From NCBI GenBank assembly GCA_902795555.1, contig CADBLV010000217.1, positions 1-5,090 on the forward strand: a stretch of 5,090 nucleotides of DNA, read 5' to 3'. Each line of letters begins with the position of its first letter. The first letter of the stretch is position 1. This DNA is from an uncultured Eubacteriales bacterium (GTDB lineage: Bacteria > Bacillota_A > Clostridia > Christensenellales > Aristaeellaceae). Below the pieces are notes generated by a model. The model had not been told where the DNA came from. It made no database searches and worked only from the letters and a program-made list of their open reading frames with translations. The translations under genes were made by a program, and so were the position numbers. Of the stretch, positions 1 to 5,090 are shown in pieces.

Positions 1-612
1 CTGGATCCGGTGCGGTTTATGACGAATGATTCCAGCGGAAAAATGGGCATCGCACTAGCGGAGGCTGCCCGGGATCGGGGGGCGGAGGTGACGCTGGTGT
101 ACGGGGCCATTACGCGGTCGCTTCCGGATCGGGTGTCGCTGATCTCGATTGAATCCGCGATGGACCTGTATGAGGTGATAATGCAGGAGGCACCGAAACA
201 TGACATCGTGATTCAGGCGGCCGCCGTGCCAGACTGGCGGTTCAGTGAGATCAGCCCCACAAAGGTCAAAAAAGACCATCGGAAGGAGATTACCCTGACG
301 ATGGTGGAAAACCCGGATGTGGCTGCTGCCGTTGGGGAACTGAAACGGCCGGGACAGACGATGGTGGGCTTTGCGGCAGAGACCGACAGCCTGGAAGCCA
401 ACGCGGAAAAGAAACTGGAGAAAAAGCATCTGGATTTGATTGTGGCCAACGATGTGACCAGACCGGGCGCCGGATTCAACGTGGACACGAACATCGCTAC
501 CCTGATCTGGAAAGGCGGCCGGGAAGATATGCCCCTGCAGAGAAAACAGGAACTGGCGCACCGAATTCTGGACCGGATTCTCCTTCTTCGGCGTGAAAAC
601 GGAAGCGATTGA
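1..612 (+). CDS. coaBC: CoaBC, C-terminal phosphopantothenate-cysteine ligase (CoaB) domain, 5'-truncated by the window edge
   Basis: CoaB joins 4'-phosphopantothenate to cysteine using a nucleotide triphosphate. In the usual bifunctional protein the N-terminal CoaC half then decarboxylates the product, on the way to coenzyme A in the cytoplasm. The frame is open from base 1 (LDPVRFMTN...), so the true start and the flavin-binding CoaC half lie to the left; the GTG at 10 is not a start. Counting residues from base 1, recognisable CoaB signatures are the DPVRF-TN-SSGKMG entry motif (2-16), AAAVPDW (73-79, usually AAVADY or similar), the lysine-rich KVKK motif (88-91), VGFAAET (122-128) and the LIVANDV segment (146-152). 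The 203 residues match a nearly complete CoaB domain, and the TGA stop at 610-612 is at the expected place. No defect is visible. The gene is convergent with rsfS across a terminator. A stand-alone CoaB cannot be excluded from this window, but the fused form is usual in bacteria. Confidence 0.93.
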   Translation: MDPVRFMTNDSSGKMGIALAEAARDRGAEVTLVYGAITRSLPDRVSLISIESAMDLYEVIMQEAPKHDIVIQAAAVPDWRFSEISPTKVKKDHRKEITLTMVENPDVAAAVGELKRPGQTMVGFAAETDSLEANAEKKLEKKHLDLIVANDVTRPGAGFNVDTNIATLIWKGGREDMPLQRKQELAHRILDRILLLRRENGSD

Positions 613-625
613 GCGGGGACAAAAA

Positions 626-656
626 CGATGGATCAAAAAACGCGAGTCGATCCATG
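626..656 (-). terminator. Possible weak second terminator for the rsfS transcript
   Basis: A perfect 7-bp inverted repeat, ATGGATC (628-634) and GATCCAT (649-655), encloses a 14-nt loop. Read on the minus strand it is followed after CG by five T, as a weak intrinsic terminator would be. It lies beyond the much stronger hairpin at 680-716, so it would act only as a back-up for transcripts coming from rsfS. The stem is short and the loop large; it may be chance. Confidence 0.3.
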
Positions 657-679
657 ACAAAAAGAAAAGCGAAAGAAAA

Positions 680-716
680 GGAGCGCGGGCGCGAAGATGC
701 GCCGGCGCTCCCTTTT
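680..716 (+). terminator. Strong intrinsic terminator of coaBC, probably bidirectional
   Basis: GGAGCGC (680-686) pairs with GCGCTCC (705-711). After one G-G mismatch, GGCGC (688-692) pairs with GCGCC (699-703), closing a 6-nt GAAGAT loop. The stem is therefore 12 pairs with a single mismatch, followed on the plus strand by C and TTTT (713-716). On the minus strand the same stem is followed by a T-rich tail, the complement of the A-rich stretch 661-679, so it should also stop transcription of the convergent nadD-yqeK/rsfS operon. Confidence 0.88.
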
Positions 717-752
717 ATACGGAAACAGTCTCAGGCTCTTCCGGTGGAAACC

Positions 753-838
753 TTATGCTTCCGCAGCCTGATCGAGCGACAGACTGAGACGGTTTTTATG
801 CTTCCGTCGTCTGATCGAACGGCAGATCGAGGCGGTTT
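753..838 (-). repeat. Tandem 43-bp direct repeat covering the rsfS 3' end
   Basis: Unit 1 (753-795) and unit 2 (796-838) lie directly head to tail and match at 35 of 43 positions. Unit 2 encodes the last 13 codons of rsfS and its TAA stop (reading RLDLPFDQTTEA). Unit 1 sits just beyond that stop and, in its own frame, reads the related RLSLSLDQAAEA and also ends in TAA. The 43-bp period is not a multiple of three, so the downstream copy is out of frame with rsfS and is normally untranslated. It looks like a local tandem duplication that has since drifted. Confidence 0.8.
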
Positions 839-1161
839 TCTCCGTCGGTCCAGAGGCGTTCGAGATCGTAGAAAGCACGCTCATCCCGATGGAAGAGATG
901 GACGATGATATGGCCGTAATCCAGCACAGCCCATCGGGCCTCCCGGACACCTTCCGAGCGCCGCAGGGTCAGGCCGTGACCGGACATGAATTCATCCACC
1001 GTGTCGCACAGGGCGCTGACCTGTGCGGCTGAACGGCCGGAGGCGATCAGCATCTCTTCGCATAGGACCGTGAGATGGCCGACCTTCAGGGCTACGATGT
1101 TTTCGGCTTTTTTTTCGTACAGCTTGCCCGCCAGTTCGCGGATCAGATCAAGATCGTTCAT
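796..1161 (-). CDS. rsfS: Ribosomal silencing factor RsfS (Iojap/DUF143 family)
   Basis: RsfS binds ribosomal protein L14 (uL14) on the large subunit and blocks joining with the 30S subunit, lowering translation in starvation or stationary phase. It acts in the cytoplasm. The 121-residue product has the family layout: the KKAENIVALKV segment (17-27), the IASGRSAAQV helix start (39-48) in which family members usually read IASG-S--Q, and the C-terminal block EARWAVLDYGHIIVHLFH (74-91) followed by FYDLERLW (97-104). Family members are typically 105-130 residues, so it is full length. The ATG at 1161-1159 has AGGAG seven nt upstream, directly after the TGA stop of nadD-yqeK. The 12-nt gap and the lack of a promoter indicate cotranscription, the standard gene order in Firmicutes. 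The final 13 codons lie inside a tandem duplication; the tail after RLW is variable in the family, so the core fold is not affected. Confidence 0.95.
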   Translation of the reverse strand: MNDLDLIRELAGKLYEKKAENIVALKVGHLTVLCEEMLIASGRSAAQVSALCDTVDEFMSGHGLTLRRSEGVREARWAVLDYGHIIVHLFHRDERAFYDLERLWTDGENRLDLPFDQTTEA

Positions 1162-1173
1162 GCTTTTTCTCCT

Positions 1174-2433
1174 TCAATTGTTTTTCAGGGTTTGTTTTTT
1201 CAGACACACGCCATGCCTGATTTCTGCGCTTTTCGGGATTTGCCCGGCATCGCCTGTGAGCTTTTTCAACCACTCGATGGTGTTCAGCGTTCGGGGATGC
1301 AGCGTTTTTCCCCGATTTCTGACATAATCGGAAGTCCCCTGCAGGGACAGGAGCAGGGCGGCTTCCAGATTCTTTTCGGCCAGGGAACGAACTTCTTCCA
1401 GGAGGGGATAGCCTGCGCGCAGGGGCTCGATGGAATCGGCCAGACACACGCACATGGCCAGACGGGACATGCCCGGGCAGCCTGTGTTGTGATAGGCAAT
1501 CGCGTCCAGCACCTCCGGATCGGCCATGCCGTACTGATTGCGGGCAACCCAGGCCCCTGTGAGCGAATGGAGAAGGGCGCCGCTCTCCAGAAAACCGGGA
1601 TCTGCCGTGAGCGAGTGCTCCCGGGCAATCTGCTGCATTTTCTTCAGGGGCAGGCACTTGGCGCAATCGTGCAGGAGGCCGGCTTCTTCCGCCTGACGGG
1701 GGTTGATCCCATGGAGAAGGGCCAGTCGACGCGCTGTCATCGCCACGGAAAGGGAATGAGCAAATCGATGGGGATTCAGCGCATCAAACAGCTGGGGAAG
1801 CCACTCTTCCGCCTGGGCAATGCGTTTTTCCCGTCGATACAGCCCCATGGCGGCGATGTATTCGCGGACACTGATGTCCAGGGACGGATCATCATCGCCC
1901 GGGGGATCCTCCCGATCCCGGATCTGACCGGAGGATTCAGGCATGGGATCCATGGGCAGGAAGCTGATCTGAAACCCGGCCTCCGCCAGAGCGATGACTT
2001 CCTCACGAAGGGCAGGAATATCTTCGTTTTCCGGGCGGGGACAGACCAGGAACCGGCAGGATTTTTTCACATAATCCGCCTGATGCCACCGGCGGAGCCG
2101 CATCAGCGTATGGGAGCCGATGATATAGGAAAAAACCGCTTTGGGATCCTCTTTGCGCAGAAGACGCAGGGTATCCGCGGCATAGGCCGGACCCGGACGA
2201 TCCAGTTCGACACGACTGGGCTCCAGCCGATTGTCAACGGAGCAGGCAGCCACTGTCATCCGCCACCGATCTTCCGAAGGGGCGAAACAGATTTTGTTGG
2301 GAGGATCCCTGGCAGGAATGACCAGCACCCGATCCACATACCCGCCGTCCAGCGCGAAGAGCGCCATCCGCAGGTGCGCCCGGTGCACAGGATCGAAGCC
2401 GCCTCCCAGAATGCCTGTCCGATGTTTAGCCAA
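1174..2433 (-). CDS. nadD-yqeK: Fused nicotinate-nucleotide adenylyltransferase (NadD) and YqeK HD-domain Ap4A hydrolase
   Basis: The 419-residue protein joins two enzymes that are usually separate neighbours in Firmicutes. Residues 1-about 200 are a NadD-type nucleotidyltransferase, which makes deamido-NAD from nicotinate mononucleotide and ATP: GGGFDPVHRAHL (10-21, with H17 and H20), AYAADTL (83-89), the RRW after the GSHTL motif (114-116), SSGQIR (167-172) and YIAAMGLY (192-199). Residues about 205-395 are a YqeK HD hydrolase, which splits diadenosine tetraphosphate into two ADP: H226, the HD pair H255-D256 in AGLLHDCAK, H289, H315 in AIAYHNTG and D333 in LADSIEP. The HD half keeps its metal ligands. 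The NadD half differs from consensus at several motifs (GGT to GGG, HxGH to HRAH, PPHK to PPNK, GxD to GSH, SST to SSG), so its activity is less certain. The frame crosses the junction without a stop. Start: TTG with AGGAGG seven nt upstream and no ATG better placed. NadD-HD fusions are known, notably in Mollicutes. Confidence 0.92.
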   Translation of the reverse strand: MAKHRTGILGGGFDPVHRAHLRMALFALDGGYVDRVLVIPARDPPNKICFAPSEDRWRMTVAACSVDNRLEPSRVELDRPGPAYAADTLRLLRKEDPKAVFSYIIGSHTLMRLRRWHQADYVKKSCRFLVCPRPENEDIPALREEVIALAEAGFQISFLPMDPMPESSGQIRDREDPPGDDDPSLDISVREYIAAMGLYRREKRIAQAEEWLPQLFDALNPHRFAHSLSVAMTARRLALLHGINPRQAEEAGLLHDCAKCLPLKKMQQIAREHSLTADPGFLESGALLHSLTGAWVARNQYGMADPEVLDAIAYHNTGCPGMSRLAMCVCLADSIEPLRAGYPLLEEVRSLAEKNLEAALLLSLQGTSDYVRNRGKTLHPRTLNTIEWLKKLTGDAGQIPKSAEIRHGVCLKKQTLKNN

Positions 2434-2439
2434 CGCAGT

Positions 2440-2445
2440 TCCTCC
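2440..2445 (-). promoter_or_regulatory. Ribosome binding site fixing the TTG start of nadD-yqeK
   Basis: On the minus strand AGGAGG, within AAGGAGGAA, lies seven nt before TTG (2433-2431). The GILGGGFDP motif must sit within about ten residues of the N-terminus in this family, which leaves the TTG as the only sensible start. Confidence 0.85.
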
Positions 2446-2465
2446 TTCTTTTTCTGACAGAATGT

Positions 2466-2494
2466 ATTATAAACGAAAAAACGAAAAGAGAAAA
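2466..2494 (-). promoter_or_regulatory. Putative promoter of the nadD-yqeK/rsfS operon
   Basis: On the minus strand a perfect TATAAT occupies 2471-2466, placing transcription start near 2459 and leaving a leader of about 25 nt that holds the ribosome binding site. The -35 position at 17-bp spacing (2494-2489) reads TTTTCT, a poor match. The surrounding A/T tracts might compensate. The direction and position fit well, while the missing -35 keeps confidence moderate. Confidence 0.5.
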
Positions 2495-2525
2495 GACCGA
2501 AAGTAAAGATTTTTTGGGAAAGGTC

Positions 2526-2554
2526 TTGATTTTGTCTGCTGAACGTGATAAAAT
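2526..2554 (+). promoter_or_regulatory. Sigma-70/SigA-type promoter of rpsT
   Basis: The -35 element TTGATT (2526-2531), a 17-bp spacer and the -10 element TAAAAT (2549-2554) give near-ideal geometry. TG at 2546-2547 forms an extended -10 (TGA before TAAAAT). Start is expected near 2561, with a leader of about 39 nt. The A-rich stretch at about 2472-2511 upstream could serve as an UP element, as is common for ribosomal protein and rRNA promoters. It is divergent from the nadD promoter. Confidence 0.8.
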
Positions 2555-2599
2555 ACCGAGCGATGGTTTTTTAAGGATGCTCAGGGGAGGTGAACCAAG

Positions 2600-2866
2600 T
2601 TGCCGAACATTCAGTCCGCTAAGAAGCGCGTCAAGGTCAGCGAGAAGAAAAATCTCCGGAACCGCATTGTAAAGAGCGGGATGCGCAGCACTGTGAAGAA
2701 GCTGAATACCGTGATTGCCGAAGATCCGCAGAACGCGGGCGCCATGCTGTCCAAGGCCAGCGCCGTGATCGATAAAGCCGCGGGTAAGGGCGTCATTCAT
2801 AAGAATGCCGCGAATCGCAAAAAGGCCCGTCTGGCCAAGCAACTCAACAAGGCTGCAGCCATGTGA
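2600..2866 (+). CDS. rpsT: 30S ribosomal protein S20 (bS20)
   Basis: S20 is a primary 16S rRNA-binding protein of the small subunit, a bundle of long helices needed early in 30S assembly. The 88-residue product is Lys/Arg-rich and opens with the family hallmark PNIQSAKKRVKV (2-13), followed by LRNRIVKSGMRSTVKK; it ends with the typical GVIHKNAANRKKARLAKQLN segment (64-83). Length is normal (80-90). The start is TTG at 2600, because this is where MPNI... begins and GGAGGTGA (2586-2593) ends six nt before it. A TTG start for rpsT is also known in E. coli, where S20 limits its own translation; similar autoregulation here is inference only. The gene has its own promoter and a terminator 14 nt after the stop, so it appears monocistronic. 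Confidence 0.97.
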   Translation: MPNIQSAKKRVKVSEKKNLRNRIVKSGMRSTVKKLNTVIAEDPQNAGAMLSKASAVIDKAAGKGVIHKNAANRKKARLAKQLNKAAAM

Positions 2867-2879
2867 GATTATGCGATAT

Positions 2880-2912
2880 AAACCCCTTCCGTAGAAGAGC
2901 GGGAGGGGTTTT
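2880..2912 (+). terminator. Intrinsic terminator of rpsT
   Basis: AACCCCTTCC (2881-2890) pairs with GGGAGGGGTT (2901-2910), with one T-G wobble. A2880-T2911 and G2891-C2900 extend the stem to about 12 pairs around an 8-nt loop, TAGAAGAG. The run of T is short (TTTT, 2909-2912) and partly within the stem, but the stem is very GC-rich and it begins 14 nt after the rpsT stop. Confidence 0.85.
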
Positions 2913-2987
2913 GACGTGGAAACGGAAACCGATTTCCTTCAAGATGTTCCCGGAGCGCTTTCGGGGAGAGCTTTCATGGGCGGCGCA

Positions 2988-3027
2988 TTCCGGAAACGAT
3001 CTTTTTTCGGAAGATTTTTTTCCGGGA
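2988..3027 (+). other. Possible hairpin in the untranslated stretch ahead of the secreted-protein gene
   Basis: TTCCGGAAA (2988-2996) can pair with TTTCCGGGA (3019-3027), with one wobble. Inside it ATCTT (2999-3003) can pair with AAGAT (3011-3015). The inner hairpin is directly followed by a run of T (3015-3021), so it resembles a weak terminator that excludes the outer stem. The 2913-3083 interval has no convincing sigma-70 promoter, although something must drive the downstream genes past the rpsT terminator. Whether the RNA forms this structure is unknown. Confidence 0.25.
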
Positions 3028-3070
3028 AGAAAACCGGGTGCTGTTTCGTCTTTATGAGTGAATATCCGAA

Positions 3071-3078
3071 AAAGGAGG
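3071..3078 (+). promoter_or_regulatory. Ribosome binding site fixing the start of the 222-residue secreted protein
   Basis: AAAGGAGG ends eight nt before ATG 3087 and five nt before an in-frame GTG at 3084. The ATG gives better spacing and a clean signal peptide. The open frame continues upstream to a GTG at 2916, but that start lacks a ribosome binding site and abuts the rpsT terminator. Confidence 0.8.
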
Positions 3079-3086
3079 ACGCCGTG

Positions 3087-3755
3087 ATGAATCGAAACTG
3101 GAAACGGATGCTGTCGGCTCTTGCGGCCGGCCTGATGACGGTGCTGCCGGCGCTTGCGGAAGATCTTGCGCCTGAGAAAGCGGCGGCTCAAAACGCAGCC
3201 GCTTCGGAGACAGCCGGGGAAAAAGCGGACGGAGAGGCGACCGTGGACACCGGCTTTTCCGAAATTGAATCCCTGCTGGACGCCAGCAGGATGACGGACA
3301 CAGAGGGCATGACACTGGAGGAAATCACCGACGCCTTTAACAATGGCGCCATGAAGGAGTTTCTGAATCAGGAAAGCGGATTCTCTGTACAATATCCGGC
3401 GCTGTTTGAATTTCAGGACAACGCCGGATATCAGGCCGTGAGCGGGGACGGATTGGCGATTCTGGAGATTACCAGCGTGCCCAACGGCGGGGAAAAACTG
3501 CTGAAGAGCATTCTCGAGATCACCAAGAACGAGGTGAAGGACGCGCGGACGGAATATCAGCCGGAGGCGGGTATCCTGCTGCTGAAACGGACGGACGACG
3601 ACACTGCGATGGTTTATGCGGATCTCTATCTGGAAACCTCTGCCTGGCTGCACCATGTGTCCCTGATGTATCCCAGGGATCAGGATCCGGTGTATGATCC
3701 CTACCTGATGTATATCCTGAATTCCATGACCTCCGGAGAATCGGAGCAGGGGTGA
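3087..3755 (+). CDS. Secreted protein of unknown function (222 residues)
   Basis: I do not recognise this as a named family. The N-terminus MNRNWKRMLSALAAGLMTVL, followed by PALA-ED, is a Sec signal peptide with a likely signal peptidase I cut after ALA at residue 25; there is no lipobox cysteine. Residues 26-55 are a low-complexity Ala/Glu-rich linker. Residues about 56-90 are acidic and probably helical. The segment 96-212 (SGFSVQYPALFEF..., ...LAILEITSVPNGG..., ...AMVYADLYLETSAWLHHVSLMYPR) alternates beta strands and helices. Its FSVQYP opening and late Y-DLY-E-SAWLHHVSL strand resemble the PsbP/Mog1-like fold seen in small secreted domains, but that is a guess from pattern alone. The mature protein has no cysteine and no transmembrane segment. 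Only 18 nt separate it from the next exported protein gene, so the two are probably cotranscribed and may act together at the wall. Confidence 0.82.
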   Translation: MNRNWKRMLSALAAGLMTVLPALAEDLAPEKAAAQNAAASETAGEKADGEATVDTGFSEIESLLDASRMTDTEGMTLEEITDAFNNGAMKEFLNQESGFSVQYPALFEFQDNAGYQAVSGDGLAILEITSVPNGGEKLLKSILEITKNEVKDARTEYQPEAGILLLKRTDDDTAMVYADLYLETSAWLHHVSLMYPRDQDPVYDPYLMYILNSMTSGESEQG

Positions 3756-3773
3756 AGAAACGGAGGAATAAGC

Positions 3774-5090
3774 ATGAAGAAAATGGCTGCATGGATGCTG
3801 GCGCTGCTGCTGGTGCTGTCCCTGTGGACGACAGGCGCCTCGGCAGAAAAAACCGGAAGGGTTTTCGGCGGATGGCTGATTTTGCGAGCCTCGCCTTCCT
3901 ATAACGGACAGATCAAATCCAGCTATCCCAGCGGAACCGTGGTTACCATCACCGGACAGAGCGGTGCCTGGTATCAGGTGAAGGCTCCGGACGGTCTGAC
4001 CGGCTATATGCTGGGAGCGTATCTGAAAATTGACGATGGCCCCACGCCCGTTGGATCGGCTTTTCTGGTCAGCCCCAACGGGAAGAATGTTCGCCTGCGG
4101 TCCGGCCCAGGAACGGGGTATTCCATTCTGGCTTCTTATGCGCCCGGGACTGCCTGCACGATTCTGGAGAGCGGCGCCAGCTGGAGCCGGATTCAGATCG
4201 GCAATCGAACCGGCTATATGATGACCCGCTTTCTGAGCGGGTCGGTCGTTCCGACTCCCACGGCGGAAACGGAGATCAATGCCTGGGTGATCAGTCGGAA
4301 CGGACAGGGCGTAAATCTGCGCACGGGCCCCGGAAAAAACTATGGCAGCATCGGATTCTACAGCGTCGGCACCGCAGCGGTGATCCTCTCACCGGGAGCG
4401 GTGTGGAGCTATATCCGGATCGGTACCCGGCACGGATATATGATGAGCGAATTCCTGACCACAGTGGCACCGGTTGCTCCTGTGACACCGATTATCGGCG
4501 GCGCACATGTCGTCAGCGCGAACGGCCGGGGCGTGAATCTGCGCACCGGTCCGGGGAAGGAATACGGCGTGATTCGCGTGATCCCCGTGGGTACACACGT
4601 GACGATTATCACCCGCGGGCTGACCTGGCATTATGTGAAGGCAGGGGACTTCTTCGGATACATGATGGCCCAGTACATCTATGAGCCGGTGAATCCGCAT
4701 CCGAAGCCCACGCCGAAGCCAACCGCAAAACCGACTCCGACCCCGACGCCGACACCGACACCGACACCCACGCCGACGCCTACCCCCAAGCCTACGACGC
4801 TGAAAAAGGGATCGACGGGCGAAGAAGTGAAACAGCTGCAGAACCGGCTGAAGGAATTGAAGTATCTGGACGCGTCGATTCCTACGGATGGGGTCTTCGG
4901 CGATCTGACGGAAAAGGCCGTAAAAGCTTTCCAGAAGATCAACGCCATTACGCCGGACGGCATTGTCGGCAATACGACCCACGCTGTGCTGAATTCCGAC
5001 CTGGCCATCCCGAAGCCGGATGGAAAGACCCTGGAACAGATTCTGGCGGAAAGCAGCTCCGGCGGCTCGGGCGGTTCCGGAGGCTCCGGC
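3774..5090 (+). CDS. Secreted SH3b (x4) and peptidoglycan-binding-domain protein, 3'-truncated by the window edge
   Basis: Probably an exported cell-wall-binding protein. ATG 3774 has GGAGG seven nt upstream and the frame stays open for 439 codons to the window edge. Order: signal peptide 1-24 (MKK, hydrophobic core, GASA cut); four bacterial SH3 domains at about 25-86, 96-156, 170-229 and 244-303; Pro/Thr/Lys linker 306-341 with nine consecutive PT pairs (320-337); a peptidoglycan-binding domain of the PF01471 type at 344-405 (GSTGEEVKQLQNRL, DGVFGDLTEKAVKAFQ, DGIVGNTT); then a spacer ending in SSSGGSGGSGGSG. Repeats 2-4 carry the classic VxLRxGPG core (VRLRSGPG, VNLRTGPG twice) and all four end in GYMM or GYML. 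Repeat 1 has the diverged LILRASPS. SH3b and this domain bind wall peptides and glycan. No catalytic domain is visible; one may follow the Gly/Ser segment beyond the edge. An amidase, an L,D-transpeptidase or a pure binding protein are all possible. Confidence 0.9.
   Translation, partial: MKKMAAWMLALLLVLSLWTTGASAEKTGRVFGGWLILRASPSYNGQIKSSYPSGTVVTITGQSGAWYQVKAPDGLTGYMLGAYLKIDDGPTPVGSAFLVSPNGKNVRLRSGPGTGYSILASYAPGTACTILESGASWSRIQIGNRTGYMMTRFLSGSVVPTPTAETEINAWVISRNGQGVNLRTGPGKNYGSIGFYSVGTAAVILSPGAVWSYIRIGTRHGYMMSEFLTTVAPVAPVTPIIGGAHVVSANGRGVNLRTGPGKEYGVIRVIPVGTHVTIITRGLTWHYVKAGDFFGYMMAQYIYEPVNPHPKPTPKPTAKPTPTPTPTPTPTPTPTPTPKPTTLKKGSTGEEVKQLQNRLKELKYLDASIPTDGVFGDLTEKAVKAFQKINAITPDGIVGNTTHAVLNSDLAIPKPDGKTLEQILAESSSGGSGGSGGSG
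4731..4784 (+). repeat. Imperfect CCGACN hexanucleotide tract encoding (Pro-Thr)9
   Basis: Eighteen codons alternate Pro and Thr. The DNA is mainly CCG-AC-N units, with three identical CCGACA hexamers in a row at 4749-4766. The third codon positions vary (ACT, ACC, ACG, ACA), so this is only a partly homogenised repeat. It lies inside the linker between the last SH3b and the peptidoglycan-binding domain; gain or loss of a unit would keep the frame. Confidence 0.85.

Noticed and set aside
836..870. A possible third copy of the rsfS 43-bp unit.
   Set aside because: Resemblance needs gaps, and this stretch encodes the conserved YDLERLW region of RsfS, so it is family sequence and not a repeat.
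593..908. Short plus-strand frames after coaBC (593-787 and 609-908).
   Set aside because: They run through the terminator hairpin and into antisense rsfS, and have no ribosome binding site or recognisable content.
1075..2457. A 460-residue open frame on the plus strand.
   Set aside because: It is antisense to nadD-yqeK, whose NadD and HD motifs are clear; the plus-strand reading has no recognisable domain and no good ribosome binding site.
2911..2939. TTGACG as a -35 box for the secreted-protein gene.
   Set aside because: At 17-bp spacing the -10 position reads TTCCTT, and no better -10 occurs at 15-19 bp.
2916..3086. A GTG at 2916 extending the 222-residue secreted protein by 57 residues.
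   Set aside because: No ribosome binding site, it starts four bases after the rpsT terminator, and it would bury the signal peptide. ATG 3087 has a strong site.
2844..3656. A 270-residue open frame on the minus strand.
   Set aside because: It is antisense to the secreted-protein gene and the end of rpsT, with arginine/histidine-rich composition typical of shadow frames in GC-rich DNA.
4389..5008. Minus-strand frames with long Gly-Val or Arg-rich repeats.
   Set aside because: The repeats are the antisense of the Pro-Thr linker in the SH3b gene and have no independent support.

Overview
This 5,090-base window is chromosomal DNA of a moderately GC-rich, Clostridia-like Firmicute. The supporting signs are strong AGGAGG-type ribosome binding sites, TTG starts, a nadD-yqeK-rsfS cluster and a secreted SH3b protein with a Pro-Thr linker. 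The style recalls Christensenellales or Aristaeella-like gut lineages, but that placement is inference and no marker here settles it. The window is mostly housekeeping genes followed by an envelope gene pair. I found no mobile element, CRISPR array, tRNA or rRNA. No stretch over 300 bases lacks a gene.

Layout. (1) 1-612 (+): the C-terminal CoaB half of the coenzyme A enzyme CoaBC, cut off by the left edge. (2) 613-795: a convergent intergenic region with a strong, probably bidirectional, terminator and a 43-bp tandem duplicate of the end of rsfS. (3) 796-2433 (-): a two-gene operon. A single 419-residue protein fuses NadD (NAD synthesis) to a YqeK HD domain (Ap4A hydrolysis), and rsfS (ribosome silencing) follows 12 nt later. 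(4) 2434-2599: a divergent promoter region with a good sigma-70-type promoter for rpsT and a perfect TATAAT facing nadD. (5) 2600-2866 (+): rpsT (ribosomal protein S20), then a hairpin terminator. (6) 3087-5090 (+): two genes 18 nt apart for exported proteins. The first is an unrecognised 222-residue secreted protein. The second has four SH3b domains, a Pro-Thr linker and a peptidoglycan-binding domain, and runs off the right edge in a Ser/Gly-rich segment.

The core genes serve cofactor synthesis (CoA, NAD), dinucleotide clean-up and ribosome assembly or control, a grouping common in Firmicutes. The last two genes probably work at the cell wall.

The points most worth a second look are the NadD-YqeK fusion, whose NadD half departs from the family consensus at several active-site motifs while its HD half looks intact, and the out-of-frame tandem copy of the rsfS 3' end. 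I see no clear sign of an undescribed multi-gene system.
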